From Halorientalis sp. (GTDB lineage: Archaea; Halobacteriota; Halobacteria; Halobacteriales; Haloarculaceae): a DNA stretch of 64,000 bases. The translations under genes and the position numbers were made by a program. Positions 17,286-26,626 of this stretch are shown here, one piece after another; positions within the stretch are counted from its first letter, which is position 1; the number at the start of each line of letters is the position of its first letter. The notes below the pieces were generated by a model. It searched no databases. It had not been told where the DNA came from and saw only the letters and a list, made by a program, of their open reading frames with translations. The stretch lies in contig NZ_JAQCNH010000041.1 in the NCBI RefSeq assembly GCF_028275115.1, positions 1 to 64,000 on the forward strand, given 5' to 3'.

Positions 17286-18695
17286 ATGTCGTCCGACACT
17301 GACCAGGGGGAACAGACCGTCGACGGGACCAATCCATCGGAGGGAACGGCAGACGCGCCGCTCGCGCCGTATCCACCGAATCTCGACCCGCCGTGGTTGC
17401 ATTTTAGGGGGCTGATGACGGATCTGATCGGGTTCGGCGAGCGAGCACTCGCGACGCGTGACGTCTGTCGCATGCGGATACTGGGCCGTGGCGACCAGTT
17501 CGTCGTGGGCCACCCCGACCACCTCAAACGTGCCCTGGTCACGGAGCGGGAGAAGTTCCGCAAATCGCAGGACTTCCGAATCGCCTTCGGGGAGGGGCTG
17601 TTGACGGTCGAAGGTGCGGAGTGGCAACGACAGCGCGAGGCGATGCAGCCGCTTTTCACTCGGGACAGCGTGCTGGGGTACGCGGACGGCATCGTCGAAC
17701 AGGTCCAACGCCGGGTCGACCGCTGGACGGACGGACAACGGCTGGACCTCCAGCGGGAGTTCACCGACCTGGCGCTGGACGTCCTCTTCGCGACGGTGCT
17801 GGGCCGGGAACTCGACCTGGACGGTGACCGACGGTTGCGCGAGAGCGCCGAACACCTTCACGACTGGTTCCAGCCCACGTCGTATCTCCTGCCGGAGTGG
17901 ATGCCGACACCTGCACGCCGCCGGTTCAAGTCGGCAAAGCGGACGCTCGAAGCCGAGGCCGAGCGCCTGCTCGACGAGCGAGCCGGCGACGCGCCGGCCG
18001 ACCCCACGGACGCCGAGGACCTGCTGTCCCTGCTCGTGGGGCTGCGCGAGGCGGGGGCCGTGGACTCGGGTATGCTGACCGACGAGCGGCTGCGCGACCA
18101 GATGGTGACCATCGTCTTCGCCGGACACGACACGACGACGACGACGCTGACGTTCAGTTGCTGGGCGCTAGCGAACCACCCCGAGGTCCGCGAGCGGTTC
18201 CACGCAGAAATCGACGCCTTGGACGGCCCGCCGACAGTCGACGACCTGGACACTCTCCCGGTTACCGAGCGCATCGTCACCGAGACGTTGCGACTGTACC
18301 CGCCGGTGTACACCCTGCCCCGCCTGACGACCGAATCGGTCGTCTTCGACGGCTACCGGGTCCCGGAGGACGAACTGCTCGGGCTGGCGATCCGGCACGT
18401 CCACCGCGACCCACGGTTCTACGACGACCCCGAACAGTTCCGACCGTCGCGATGGGACGGCGACCTCCGCTCCGACCTCCACGACTTCGCGTACGCCCCG
18501 TTCGGTGGTGGACCGCGCATCTGTATCGGGCGACAGTTCGCGCTGCTAGAGGCGAAACTGACGCTGGCGACGCTCGGTCGGCAGTACGAGCTGGGGTGGT
18601 TAGGTGAGAACGACGCCAACGGGGAACCCCCGGTTTCACCGGAGATGACGCTGCGGATGGAACCGGGCCAGGAGTTCCTGGTGACCGAGCGCTGA
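17286..18695 (+). CDS. Cytochrome P450
   Basis: 469 residues. Haem-thiolate monooxygenase. The I-helix oxygen-binding motif is AGHDTTTTT, the K-helix ExxR is ETLR, and the haem loop is FGGGPRICIGR with ligand Cys413. N-terminal motifs (WQRQREAMQPLFTRD) match the bacterial/archaeal CYP102/CYP174-like class. There is no membrane anchor, so it is soluble, and no reductase domain, so electrons must come from a separate ferredoxin system. ATG 17286 preferred over TTG 17241. The substrate is not apparent; neighbours give no clue. Confidence 0.93.
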   Translation: MSSDTDQGEQTVDGTNPSEGTADAPLAPYPPNLDPPWLHFRGLMTDLIGFGERALATRDVCRMRILGRGDQFVVGHPDHLKRALVTEREKFRKSQDFRIAFGEGLLTVEGAEWQRQREAMQPLFTRDSVLGYADGIVEQVQRRVDRWTDGQRLDLQREFTDLALDVLFATVLGRELDLDGDRRLRESAEHLHDWFQPTSYLLPEWMPTPARRRFKSAKRTLEAEAERLLDERAGDAPADPTDAEDLLSLLVGLREAGAVDSGMLTDERLRDQMVTIVFAGHDTTTTTLTFSCWALANHPEVRERFHAEIDALDGPPTVDDLDTLPVTERIVTETLRLYPPVYTLPRLTTESVVFDGYRVPEDELLGLAIRHVHRDPRFYDDPEQFRPSRWDGDLRSDLHDFAYAPFGGGPRICIGRQFALLEAKLTLATLGRQYELGWLGENDANGEPPVSPEMTLRMEPGQEFLVTER

Positions 18696-18705
18696 CCGGC
18701 GTCGG

Positions 18706-19017
18706 CTACTGCCGCTCGAAGCGGTGCATCACAATCTCGGAGTCGTCCTCCCACTCGAAGTTGTCGTGGGCGCGTTCGAGGATCTGTTTGTAGTGGTCGA
18801 GGTCGCGGGCGCCCTCCGCCTGGGCGTCCTCGTCGGTCATGTCGCCGAGCGTTCGCTCGTCGACGGCGACGATCTCGAAGGTCGTCTCGTCGATCCGGAA
18901 GGCGTCTCCCTCGTCGGCGTACTGCTGGCCGCGGTGGATCTGCGTCACTTCGCCGTCGAGGGCCTGTTCCTGCATCCGGTCGCTGGGCAACAGCGTGTCG
19001 GGTTCGAGTTCGGGCAC
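18706..19017 (-). CDS. ASCH-domain-like small protein
   Basis: 103 residues, GTG start. The sequence LDGEVTQIHRGQQYADEGDAFRIDETTFEIVAVDERTLGDMTDEDAQAEG is characteristic of a haloarchaeal family annotated as ASCH domain, a PUA-like beta-barrel expected to bind RNA. It is convergent with the P450 gene, with only ten bases between stops. Molecular role unproven. Confidence 0.7.
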   Translation of the reverse strand: MPELEPDTLLPSDRMQEQALDGEVTQIHRGQQYADEGDAFRIDETTFEIVAVDERTLGDMTDEDAQAEGARDLDHYKQILERAHDNFEWEDDSEIVMHRFERQ

Positions 19018-19073
19018 ACCTACTGTTAGGGCTCGCGCCTCAAAACGGTTCAGCTCGCGGCACCACGCACAGA

Positions 19074-19922
19074 TCAGTCCACCAGCCCGTAGCCGCGCCG
19101 GAACAGCTCGACGTTGAGGGCGACGACGGCCAGAGTTAATACCGAGAGGACGACCAGCGACTCGTTGGGCGGCAGCTCGGCCGCCCCGAAGAAGCCGAAC
19201 CGCACGCCGTTGACCATGTACACCATCGGATTCAACAGCGAGACGGTGTAAGCCAGCCCGTCCAGCGCGTCAAGCGAGTAGAAGACGCCGCCGAAAAAGA
19301 CCAGCGGGCGGAGGATGAACTGGTTCAGGACGGTGAGATAGTCGAAGTCCCGTGCCCACAGTCCGCCGACGACGCCGAAACTCGCAAACAACAGGCAGAT
19401 AACGAGCATGAACGCACCCAGATAGAGCGGGCGTGAAACCGGGACACTGGTAAACAGCAGGCCGATCAGCCCGATGATGACCCCGACGATGAGTCCGCGG
19501 AGCGCCGACGAGAGGATGTACGCCAGCACCATCGAAGAGTAGGGCAGCGGCGAGGTCAACACTTCGTGAATGTACTCGTTCCAGCGGCCGTGGAAGATCG
19601 AGAACGAGGAGTTCTCGAAGGCGTTCGAGATGGCACCCAGCACGATGAGGCCGGGGAGAATGAACGCGATGTACTCGATCTCTCGGCCGCCCAGCGCGAA
19701 CGAGTCGATCCGGCCTCCGAGGATGACGCCGAACACCGAGAAGTAGAGCACGTTCGTGATCGCCGGCGGGAGGAACGTGTTCCGGGGGCGGCGGAGGAAC
19801 CGCAACACCTCACGGTGGAACAGCGTCCGGAAGCCAGTCGGGAACAGGCGGCCGAGGCCGGCGGTCGACTCGCCTGCAGTCACCCCGCCATCGCTCGCCA
19901 CGCTGCTGTCGTCGCCGCTCAT
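19074..19922 (-). CDS. ABC-2 type transporter permease
   Basis: 282 residues. An acidic cytosolic N-terminus is followed by about six membrane segments with the ABC-2 permease pattern (NVLYFSVFGVILG..., FILPGLIVLGAISNAFENSSFSIFHGRWNEYIHEVLTSPLPYSSMVLAYI, FGVVGGLWARDFDYLTVLNQFILRPLVFFGGVFY). It partners the ATPase encoded immediately upstream, whose stop overlaps its ATG by four bases. Together they form a DrrAB/NatAB-like exporter; the substrate cannot be told from sequence. Confidence 0.9.
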   Translation of the reverse strand: MSGDDSSVASDGGVTAGESTAGLGRLFPTGFRTLFHREVLRFLRRPRNTFLPPAITNVLYFSVFGVILGGRIDSFALGGREIEYIAFILPGLIVLGAISNAFENSSFSIFHGRWNEYIHEVLTSPLPYSSMVLAYILSSALRGLIVGVIIGLIGLLFTSVPVSRPLYLGAFMLVICLLFASFGVVGGLWARDFDYLTVLNQFILRPLVFFGGVFYSLDALDGLAYTVSLLNPMVYMVNGVRFGFFGAAELPPNESLVVLSVLTLAVVALNVELFRRGYGLVD

Positions 19923-20851
19923 GCTTCGACCGCGCTCTCGGTGCGCGTCACGTCGACGAACACCTCTTCGAGCGACGCACGCTCGATGTCGACCTCGGTG
20001 ACGGTGTAGCCGGCCGCCTCGAGTTGGCGGAGCAGGTCGGGGACGACCGAACTCCCGCGGGCGGCGGTGACGACCAACTCGCCGTCGTCGACTCGCGCGT
20101 CGTGGATGTCGGGCAGGTCTAAGTCGGGCGCGGTCGCTGGCGTCGAGCGCGTCGAGACACTGATCCGGTCGGTGCCCCGGTCCATCAGTTCGTCGGGACT
20201 CGCCTCCTCGACTTTCCGGCCTTCGTCCACGATGGCCACCCGGTCACAGAGGCGTTCGGCCTCCTCGATGTAGTGGGTGGTCAACAGGATGGTGGTCCCG
20301 GTGTCGTTCATGCGGTTGATGACGCCCCAGAGGTCCCGGCGCAACTGCACGTCGACGCCGGCGGTCGGCTCGTCGAGGATCAGCAGGTCGGGGTCGGACA
20401 CCAGCGCCCGTGCGAGCATGAACCGCCGCTTCATACCGCCGGAGAGCCAGTCGAAGCGCGTGTCGCGTTTCTCGTAGATGCCGACAGTCTTGAGCGCCTC
20501 CTCGGCCCGGCGAGTGGCCTCGCCAGAGGCGATGCCGTGATAGCCGGCCTTGTGCTCCAGTACCTCCTGGATTGGAAAGAAGCGGTCCACGTTGTACTCC
20601 TGTGGGGCGAGGCCGATGGCGTCGCGAGCCTGCTGGTACTCGTCGCCCACGTCGTGGCCGAACACGGCCGCCTCGCCGTCGGTCCGGTGGGCCAACCCGA
20701 CGAGGATGTTGATGAACGTAGTCTTGCCCGCGCCGTTCGGTCCGAGCAGGCCAAAAAACTCTCCGGCCTCGACCGAGATGTCGAGACCGTCCAGCGCCCG
20801 CACGTCGTCGTACTCTTTCACGAGATTACGGGCTCGGATGGCGAGTGTCAT
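19919..20851 (-). CDS. ABC transporter ATP-binding protein
   Basis: 310 residues. Walker A GPNGAGKTT, Q-loop LAPQEYNVDRFFPI, signature LSGGM(K), Walker B LLILDEPTAGVD and H-loop TTHYIEEAE are all present in order. The C-terminal about 80 residues form the extra domain typical of ABC-2 exporter ATPases (DrrA/CcmA type). First gene of a two-gene operon with the permease at 19074-19922. Confidence 0.93.
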   Translation of the reverse strand: MTLAIRARNLVKEYDDVRALDGLDISVEAGEFFGLLGPNGAGKTTFINILVGLAHRTDGEAAVFGHDVGDEYQQARDAIGLAPQEYNVDRFFPIQEVLEHKAGYHGIASGEATRRAEEALKTVGIYEKRDTRFDWLSGGMKRRFMLARALVSDPDLLILDEPTAGVDVQLRRDLWGVINRMNDTGTTILLTTHYIEEAERLCDRVAIVDEGRKVEEASPDELMDRGTDRISVSTRSTPATAPDLDLPDIHDARVDDGELVVTAARGSSVVPDLLRQLEAAGYTVTEVDIERASLEEVFVDVTRTESAVEA

Positions 20852-21183
20852 TATCCAGTGTCAGCAGTCCTGTTCGGGTAAGCCCCACGTTTTCGGCCTG
20901 GTTTGAGCTCCGCGCGTTCGCCCGGAAACCGCAGGCAACTGGCCGGACAGGCGGTTCCCGCGGTCGGAACATTGATATGAATTGGCTGATATCGACAGAC
21001 CAAGGAACCGAACCGAGTCAGCACCGGCCACACCGCCAAGCCGTCGCGTTGCTGGCAACCAGGGGGGAACAGCACCACACCGCTACGGCGCACAGTGTGC
21101 GCTCGCGGACGCGACGACGGAGTGTCTCCGTCGACGACCAGGACATGGTCGGGGGGGCTCGTTCGGTCCGGACGGATCGAACA
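20852..21183. other. Upstream region of the second DUF6230/DUF6114 cluster
   Basis: About 330 bases between divergent genes. No coding sequence recognised. Like the leaders of the other DUF6230 genes it is long. AACATTGATATGAAT near 20967-20981 is AT-rich and may be a promoter. Nothing else stands out. Confidence 0.35.
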
Positions 21184-21846
21184 ATGTACGATACCAAACG
21201 GCTAGCCAGCGGCGTTGGCGTGTTGCTCACGTTGTGGGCGCTCGTCGGCCTGTTGATACTGAGCACCGGGGTGGGCGTTTCAGTGCCGCTGAGCAGCTCT
21301 GGGGGATTCAACGTATCGGCCGACTACCTGACAGCGTCCGAGGCGACCGTCGTGCCGGCGGAGACGGAGATCGTCACGCCATCGGTGCTGTTCGAGGTGG
21401 AGCGAAGCTACATCCGCAATCTGAACCTGCAGAAGACGCTCAACGTCAGCGACGTCCCGGGACTCACGGGACGGTTACAGGTACAGGTCCGGAGCGAAGA
21501 AGCGACGGCACGTGGTGTCGCGTTCAAAACCGACCGAATTACCGCCCAGACTGCGACTTGGCGGGGGTTCGTCCTCGACGAGCGAACGGGACCGGAAATC
21601 TTCGACCGGTTCAAGGCCTACGCCGGGCCGGAACCGAACCAGGCGCCCAACACGAACGACCCACTCCAGATCGAGGGCAGCGATCCGGGTGCGGTCAGAC
21701 CGAGTGACGGCGACCAGGCGTTCGAGTTGCGCGGGGCGAAGATTACGACCTCGACGCTCTCTGCGGACCAACTCCAGCTCTCGGACCTCTCCCTGAGAGT
21801 GCGGTACGACTTCGACAGTGATGGTGAGTTCGAATATGGCGCGTGA
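21184..21846 (+). CDS. DUF6230-type secreted protein (second cluster)
   Basis: 220 residues from ATG 21184 (MYDTKRLASG, the same opening as the paralogue at 1604). The hydrophobic segment at 10-33 (GVLLTLWALVGLLILSTGVGVSV) is a signal or anchor. The mature part keeps the family order: GGFNVSADYLTASEATVVPA, VERSYIRNLNLQKTLNV, GRLQVQVRSEE, TAQTATWRGFVL and STLSADQLQLSDLSLRVRYD. It is more diverged than the other two copies. Its end overlaps the next gene by 11 bases. Confidence 0.75.
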   Translation: MYDTKRLASGVGVLLTLWALVGLLILSTGVGVSVPLSSSGGFNVSADYLTASEATVVPAETEIVTPSVLFEVERSYIRNLNLQKTLNVSDVPGLTGRLQVQVRSEEATARGVAFKTDRITAQTATWRGFVLDERTGPEIFDRFKAYAGPEPNQAPNTNDPLQIEGSDPGAVRPSDGDQAFELRGAKITTSTLSADQLQLSDLSLRVRYDFDSDGEFEYGA

Positions 21847-23068
21847 AGAGACGACCGACGGCGACCTGTCGTCCGACCACGTCGCCGGACTCCAGGCCCG
21901 GTTCGACCGGTGGACCGCGACCAGACCGGCGCTCGGTGCGACGCTGCTGACAGTTGGCAGCGCCGTCCTCGCCTGGCGTGTCCTCGCACAGCTGTCGTCG
22001 GTGCCGCTGGCTCGCATCACGCCAGTCGGGTTCGCCGGCACGGTCGCGCCGTTCGTCGCCGTCGTCCTCGGACTGTCCGTCCTCGCCAGACCGGAGACGG
22101 CCCGGACTGCCGGTGGCGTCGGCTTCGGCCTGGTCGGGTTCACGTTCGCCGGCCTCCTGCTCTCGGGCGTCCCGTTCGCCCACCCAGAACTGGTCTTCAC
22201 CGGGTTCGTGATCGGCGGGGTCGGTGCGGTGGTCTGTCTCGCCCGGGACCACCAGCGCACCGTTCGTATCGAGCGTGGACCGATGTTCCGTGCCGGTCGC
22301 GCCGCGCTGGTCTGCGGGCTCGTCGTTGCACTCGTCTTTACCGCCGCCCCGGCTGTCTCCGGCGAACCGTTCCCTGCACAGTCGGACACGATAGACGGAT
22401 TCGTCGTCAGCCAGTCGTCGCTCAACGCCGGCACGTACAGCTACCAGACCGACTGCGACACCGACCCCGGCTTCGCAATCGGCGGCGAAGACTGTCTCGA
22501 TATCACCGTCGACAGCACGAGCCAGGAGAACATCAACCGGGCCGCCCGACAGCAGCTCGACAGTACGAAGGTCGCGGACGTGGAACTCGACGAGTTCCTC
22601 ATCTACGAGAACCTCTTTACGGACCTGCGTGGCGGCCGGAACGTTTTCTTCGAGCTGTCTGCCTCGCAGGCCGTCGCCTCGAGTGAGACGGACGACGGCC
22701 GCGCTATCGACGTGTACGTTTCGGAGTTCCGGTCGGAGAAACTGACCGCCCGGCTGGACCTGATCAAGTTCCCCGGCACGCCCGGGATTCCGGCCGACAA
22801 CATCGCTTACTGGACGTGTACGCCGCAGAACGACAGCGGCTTCGGGACGATCAACGACATCCGGCTCGGGCTGGACACCAACCCGCGGCTGACCAGCGGC
22901 CGCGACGTGTCGCTGCTGGCCCACCAGCTCGGTAGCTCGGAGACGGTGCTGACGGAGTTCAAGCTCAAGATCGGCGCCGAACTGGGGAACAACAGCGGTG
23001 TTCGCGAACCGATCCCGGCCGACGGCGGGCCGGCGGAGGCACAGACTGCGCCCGACAACTGCCTGTGA
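21836..23068 (+). CDS. DUF6114-like membrane domain fused to an extracellular domain
   Basis: 410 residues from ATG 21836; ATG 21821 and GTG 21818 are alternatives. The first 130 residues follow the DUF6114 layout (FDRWTATRPALGATLLTVGSAVLAW, then hydrophobic segments closing in GFVIGGVGAVVCLAR). A fifth hydrophobic segment (about residues 158-180, ALVCGLVVALVFTAAPAVS) is followed by a roughly 230-residue domain that should lie outside the cell and contains four or more Cys (TDCDTDPG, EDCLDI, WTCTPQ, DNCL). I do not recognise that domain. The fusion directly couples the membrane module to a secreted module and so supports the idea that DUF6114 and the secreted proteins work together. Confidence 0.72.
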   Translation: MAREETTDGDLSSDHVAGLQARFDRWTATRPALGATLLTVGSAVLAWRVLAQLSSVPLARITPVGFAGTVAPFVAVVLGLSVLARPETARTAGGVGFGLVGFTFAGLLLSGVPFAHPELVFTGFVIGGVGAVVCLARDHQRTVRIERGPMFRAGRAALVCGLVVALVFTAAPAVSGEPFPAQSDTIDGFVVSQSSLNAGTYSYQTDCDTDPGFAIGGEDCLDITVDSTSQENINRAARQQLDSTKVADVELDEFLIYENLFTDLRGGRNVFFELSASQAVASSETDDGRAIDVYVSEFRSEKLTARLDLIKFPGTPGIPADNIAYWTCTPQNDSGFGTINDIRLGLDTNPRLTSGRDVSLLAHQLGSSETVLTEFKLKIGAELGNNSGVREPIPADGGPAEAQTAPDNCL

Positions 23069-23529
23069 CGCCCGATAGCTCGGAATTCGATGGCTCCGAC
23101 GGCGTTTTGACCGCTACGGACGACGATGCGGACGTGGAGACGATCACGTTCGCCGAGTGGCGCCGCGCCCGGCCGTTCGGCGGCGCACTCCTGCTCGTGG
23201 TCGGCGGGTTGCTCGTCGCCTGGCCGTCGGTTCAGGTCGTCCTGAGTACACGACCGTTCGACGGATATCCGATCTCCACTCTCGGGACCGTCGTCGGCGC
23301 GGGCATCGTCTTCGTCGGTGTGGCGGTACTGTTGCGGCCCGAACGGGCACGGGTACTCGGGATAGCGGGGCTCGTGCTCGCGTCGGTGTCTTTCCTCGTC
23401 GCGTTCGGTGGCTACCTCGTCGGGATGGTCGTCGCGAGCGCCGGCGGCGTCCTCTGTTTCGCCTGGCGACCGACAGCGGAGTACGAACGGCTGGTTCTGG
23501 ACGAAGAGAGCGGAGAAGACGAACAGTAG
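23065..23529 (+). CDS. DUF6114-type membrane protein (second cluster)
   Basis: 154 residues, GTG start overlapping the upstream stop by four bases (GTGA), so translationally coupled. After an acidic 25-residue N-terminus comes WRRARPFGGALLLVVGGLL, four hydrophobic segments and AFGGYLVGMVVASAGGVLCFAW, the full DUF6114-type pattern, then an acidic tail. The three genes 21184-23529 overlap end to end and form one operon. Confidence 0.78.
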   Translation: MTPDSSEFDGSDGVLTATDDDADVETITFAEWRRARPFGGALLLVVGGLLVAWPSVQVVLSTRPFDGYPISTLGTVVGAGIVFVGVAVLLRPERARVLGIAGLVLASVSFLVAFGGYLVGMVVASAGGVLCFAWRPTAEYERLVLDEESGEDEQ

Positions 23530-23883
23530 TCAGCGGCCGAGTTTCTCGCGGCTGATCTTGACGCCCCGGGGCGTGATGATGATCTGGTCCTCGTCTTTCT
23601 GGACGATGTCGCCACCGACGCCGCGGGCGACCTGCTGGAGTTCGTCGGTTATCTGCTCCATCGTGCGGTCCTGGGTCGTATGCCGCGTGATGTCGGCGAT
23701 GACGATGTCTCCAGCGTACACCGCGTCCTTGATGTCGATGACGTCCTGTTTCTCGCTGATCTTCGCGATGTGCATCTGCGTGTCAGCCTGTGCCTCCGGC
23801 GCCTGGACGCCGTCGAGTTCGACGTAATCGTCGGTGCGACGCGTCGACCCCGACTCACCCAGGAGTTTGTTCATGAAACCCAT
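23530..23883 (-). CDS. sepF: Cell division protein SepF
   Basis: 117 residues from ATG 23883. The N-terminal MGFMNKLLGES resembles the amphipathic membrane-binding helix of SepF. The rest (ISEKQDVIDIKDAVYAGDIVIADITRHTTQDRTMEQITDELQQVARGVGGDIVQKDEDQIIITPRGVKISREKLGR) is the SepF core. In archaea SepF anchors FtsZ rings to the membrane and is required for division where no FtsA exists. In-frame sequence upstream of 23883 is not coding. Its stop abuts the stop of the convergent DUF6114-type gene. Confidence 0.93.
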   Translation of the reverse strand: MGFMNKLLGESGSTRRTDDYVELDGVQAPEAQADTQMHIAKISEKQDVIDIKDAVYAGDIVIADITRHTTQDRTMEQITDELQQVARGVGGDIVQKDEDQIIITPRGVKISREKLGR

Positions 23884-24001
23884 ACCCGCCAAACCGACTG
23901 GCAAAAGCATAGGTTTTTCGTCAGACACACGTACGCAGACTAGTATTTCCGGAACGCAGGCTGTCAGGCGCAGGAAATGGCCGACCGGTGTCCGTCGCCC
24001 G

Positions 24002-24496
24002 TCAGACCGAAAACTCGTACAGGTCGTCGCCGACGTAGTGGATACTGTCGACCACTTTGCCTTCGTCGCCGACCATATCGCCGCCGTCGGTGCGGGCTCG
24101 GCCCACTGCGAGGACTTTCCCGTGACTCTCCTCGGCGATGGCGACCAACTCACCGGCTTCGATGTCCGAGTCTGCCGCGACGATCCCCGGACGCATCACG
24201 TCGGCGCCGTCGCTGACGAACGAGATGGCCCCGGCGTCGACCGTGACGACGCTGTGCTCGGGCGGGTACTCGTTGGCACCGCGGACGGTCAGAAACGGCT
24301 CCTGCTGTCCGTGTTCGGCTTCGATGTAGACGACTGCGGGCTCACCATCGACCAGCACGAGGTCGTAATCAGTCCCCTCGAGTTCGACCTTCTCGTGGGT
24401 GTCGGCGTCCATGCTGACGCCGAGTTTCGCCTCTAGTGCCGACTCCAAGTCGTCTACCGCGTCGGCACGGAGGTGATGCCGTGATTTCACCTGCAT
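24002..24496 (-). CDS. PUA-domain RNA-binding protein
   Basis: 164 residues from ATG 24496 (MQVKSRHHLRADAVDDL); longer starts at 24523 or 24574 are possible but less typical. The C-terminal half (SVVTVDAGAISFVSDGADVMRPGIVAADSDIEAGELVAIAEESHGKVLAVGRA) is a PUA domain, as in the MCT-1/Tma20 family, which binds structured RNA or ribosomes. A translation-related role is inferred. It lies about 120 bases upstream of sepF on the same strand. Confidence 0.85.
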   Translation of the reverse strand: MQVKSRHHLRADAVDDLESALEAKLGVSMDADTHEKVELEGTDYDLVLVDGEPAVVYIEAEHGQQEPFLTVRGANEYPPEHSVVTVDAGAISFVSDGADVMRPGIVAADSDIEAGELVAIAEESHGKVLAVGRARTDGGDMVGDEGKVVDSIHYVGDDLYEFSV

Positions 24497-24707
24497 ATCC
24501 GGCACGTCGCCCGCTCGGCGCATAAATCGCCCGCTCCTCGTTCCCCCGTTATCATGAGTGATATTGAGTAGCAAAGCCTTTTATTTGTCTTCGGGATAGA
24601 TAAAATCGGATGGCACACTGGTCGCAACCGAGCGATGTCGGACGAGTGTCGAGCCTCGAATCGGACAGCCCACCGGCCAGCCCTCGTGCTACCGAGGTGA
24701 GCCACAG

Positions 24708-24908
24708 ATGAGTGTCGTCGAGAACGCCGCTGCGGCGGACGATGTCCAGTTCGATCAACTACCGGAGTTCGATTTGGAGTGTATGTACGACGATTGGGAC
24801 GAGCCAACGGAAGTGACGATCTTTTCGACCGCGGACGGAGACAGTCTCTACACGGCCTGGCTCACAGCCAATCGGGACTACGCCGTCTCACTCGCCGACG
24901 TACGGTGA
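24708..24908 (+). CDS. Small DUF7511-type protein
   Basis: 66 residues. The core ECMYDDWDEPTEVTIFSTADGDSLYTAWLTANRDYAVSLADVR matches a haloarchaeal family I recall as DUF7511: a compact acidic beta-alpha protein, usually short, of unknown function. No membrane segment. Confidence 0.65.
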   Translation: MSVVENAAAADDVQFDQLPEFDLECMYDDWDEPTEVTIFSTADGDSLYTAWLTANRDYAVSLADVR

Positions 24909-24971
24909 ACGGTTCGCGGTTGCTTCTCCGACTCGAAAAGTGATAAGTACTCACCAGCCAAACGGAGGCGC

Positions 24972-25274
24972 ATGTGGGGTTCCCGGCGGAACCGGAACGA
25001 CGCGCAGGTCACCTGCATCGCCTGTGGTGACTCGGTCGCCCGGAGCGACGCACGCGAGTACGACAAACACGGCGACCGCTGGAGCCGTGAGGACAAGGAG
25101 TTCGAGTTCTTCTGCAAACACTGTTACCGGGACCTCTGTCACCAGCCACGCAAAGGGCTGGAGTCGCTGCTCGTCGAGAGCCACGCGGGTGACTGCAACC
25201 GCGAGGAGTTTATCGCGAGTTTCTACGAACTGCTGGCAGACCACGGTGACTCCCCCGAAGGACGGGAGTCGTAG
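24972..25274 (+). CDS. Zinc-ribbon protein (DUF7562-type)
   Basis: 100 residues. CIACG (residues about 15-19) and CKHCYRDLC form a four-Cys zinc-binding set; the phrase DAREYDKHGDRW is distinctive of a conserved haloarchaeal family I recall as DUF7562. Soluble, acidic. Function unknown. Confidence 0.7.
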   Translation: MWGSRRNRNDAQVTCIACGDSVARSDAREYDKHGDRWSREDKEFEFFCKHCYRDLCHQPRKGLESLLVESHAGDCNREEFIASFYELLADHGDSPEGRES

Positions 25275-25321
25275 CGTCGGGCGCCGACACCACTAACTAT
25301 CGGGTCCACTTACCGAACTGC

Positions 25322-26626
25322 ATGAGCGACCAAGCAGAGGCCGGGACTGCGGCTGGTCAGGGCCCCGTCGACATCGACGAGGAACTCGCCCGCCACCTCG
25401 CCAACAAGCGCGAGGACCTATTCGAGAAGTTCGATATCCGGGACGACTTCCCGCCGGCCGTCCGCCAGGAGGCCGAGGACCTGACCGACGACGTACAGAG
25501 CGAGGTCGAGGCGGAACTCGACGACCGCCAGGACCTCCGCGAGATGACAACCTGGACGACCGACCCCGTCGACGCCCAGGACTTCGACGACGCCATCTCC
25601 ATCGACGTGCGCGACGACGAGATCGTCCTCTGGGTCCACATCGCCGACGTGACCCACTACGTCAACCCCGACACAGAAATGTGGTCGGAGGCGCTCAAAC
25701 GAGCGAACACCGTCTACCTCCCGGCCTACACCATCCACATGCTCCCGCCGGTGCTGGCCGAGACCGTCTGTTCACTGGTAGCACACGAGGACCGCCTGGC
25801 CCACACCGTCGAGATGCACCTCGACCCCGACACGCTGTCCTACGAGACCATCGACATCTACAAGTCCGTCATCCGCAGTGACGCTCGGCTCACGTACGCC
25901 CAGGCCGAGTCCCTGCTGGACGACCCCGAGAGCGCCGACGACCTGCTCGAGGACCCCGAAGTCGACCTAGCGGCCAAGTGTGAGCAGGTCTGGAACCTCG
26001 CCGACCAGCTCCACGAACAGCGCAAAGAGGACGGCTCGCTCGTCCTCAACCCGCGCCGGGACCGGGCCCACACCATCATCGAGGAGTGTATGCTCAAGGC
26101 AAACAAGGCCGTCACGCACACTCTCCAGTGGGACCGGGGCCTGGAAGCGATGTTCCGCGTCCACCCCCAGCCCACGCCCGACCAGTGGAACGAGGCCCTC
26201 CAGGAGATTCAGGAACTAAACGGGGTCTCCGTGTCGGCCAGCCACGAGGACCCGCGGAAAGCCGTCAACGAAACCCTGGAAGCGGCCCCCGAACGCCAGC
26301 TCAACCAGATTCAGCGGGCCGTAATGAAAGTCATGCCCCGCGCGAAGTACATGAGCGACCCCTTCGGCGGCCACCACGCCCTGAATTTCGAGATCTACGG
26401 CCACTTCACCAGCCCGATCCGCCGACTCTCGGACCTGGTGAACCACTGGATCGTCTACACCGACGAGGTGGTGGCGGACCTCGGAGACCTCTGTTCGCAC
26501 GCCTCCGACAAGCAGAAAGACGCGGAACAGTGCGAACGCGAGTACCGCCAGTTCCTCGAAGAGGTCGGGCTCGACCCCGCCGCGGTCAACAACCGTGGAC
26601 TGGAAGTCGTCGACGAGGACGCCTGA
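25322..26626 (+). CDS. rnb: RNB-domain ribonuclease (RNase II/R family)
   Basis: 434 residues. The catalytic motif of RNase II enzymes is present as DPVDAQDFDDAISIDV (Asp81, 84, 87, 89, 90), followed by WVHIADVTHYV, the RANTVYLP loop, MLPPVLAETVCSL and the second-metal region HHALNFEIYGHFTSPIRRLSDLVNHW. It should degrade RNA 3' to 5'. It lacks the N-terminal cold-shock and C-terminal S1 domains of bacterial RNase R, as is usual for haloarchaeal versions. Monocistronic, ATG 25322. Confidence 0.92.
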   Translation: MSDQAEAGTAAGQGPVDIDEELARHLANKREDLFEKFDIRDDFPPAVRQEAEDLTDDVQSEVEAELDDRQDLREMTTWTTDPVDAQDFDDAISIDVRDDEIVLWVHIADVTHYVNPDTEMWSEALKRANTVYLPAYTIHMLPPVLAETVCSLVAHEDRLAHTVEMHLDPDTLSYETIDIYKSVIRSDARLTYAQAESLLDDPESADDLLEDPEVDLAAKCEQVWNLADQLHEQRKEDGSLVLNPRRDRAHTIIEECMLKANKAVTHTLQWDRGLEAMFRVHPQPTPDQWNEALQEIQELNGVSVSASHEDPRKAVNETLEAAPERQLNQIQRAVMKVMPRAKYMSDPFGGHHALNFEIYGHFTSPIRRLSDLVNHWIVYTDEVVADLGDLCSHASDKQKDAEQCEREYRQFLEEVGLDPAAVNNRGLEVVDEDA

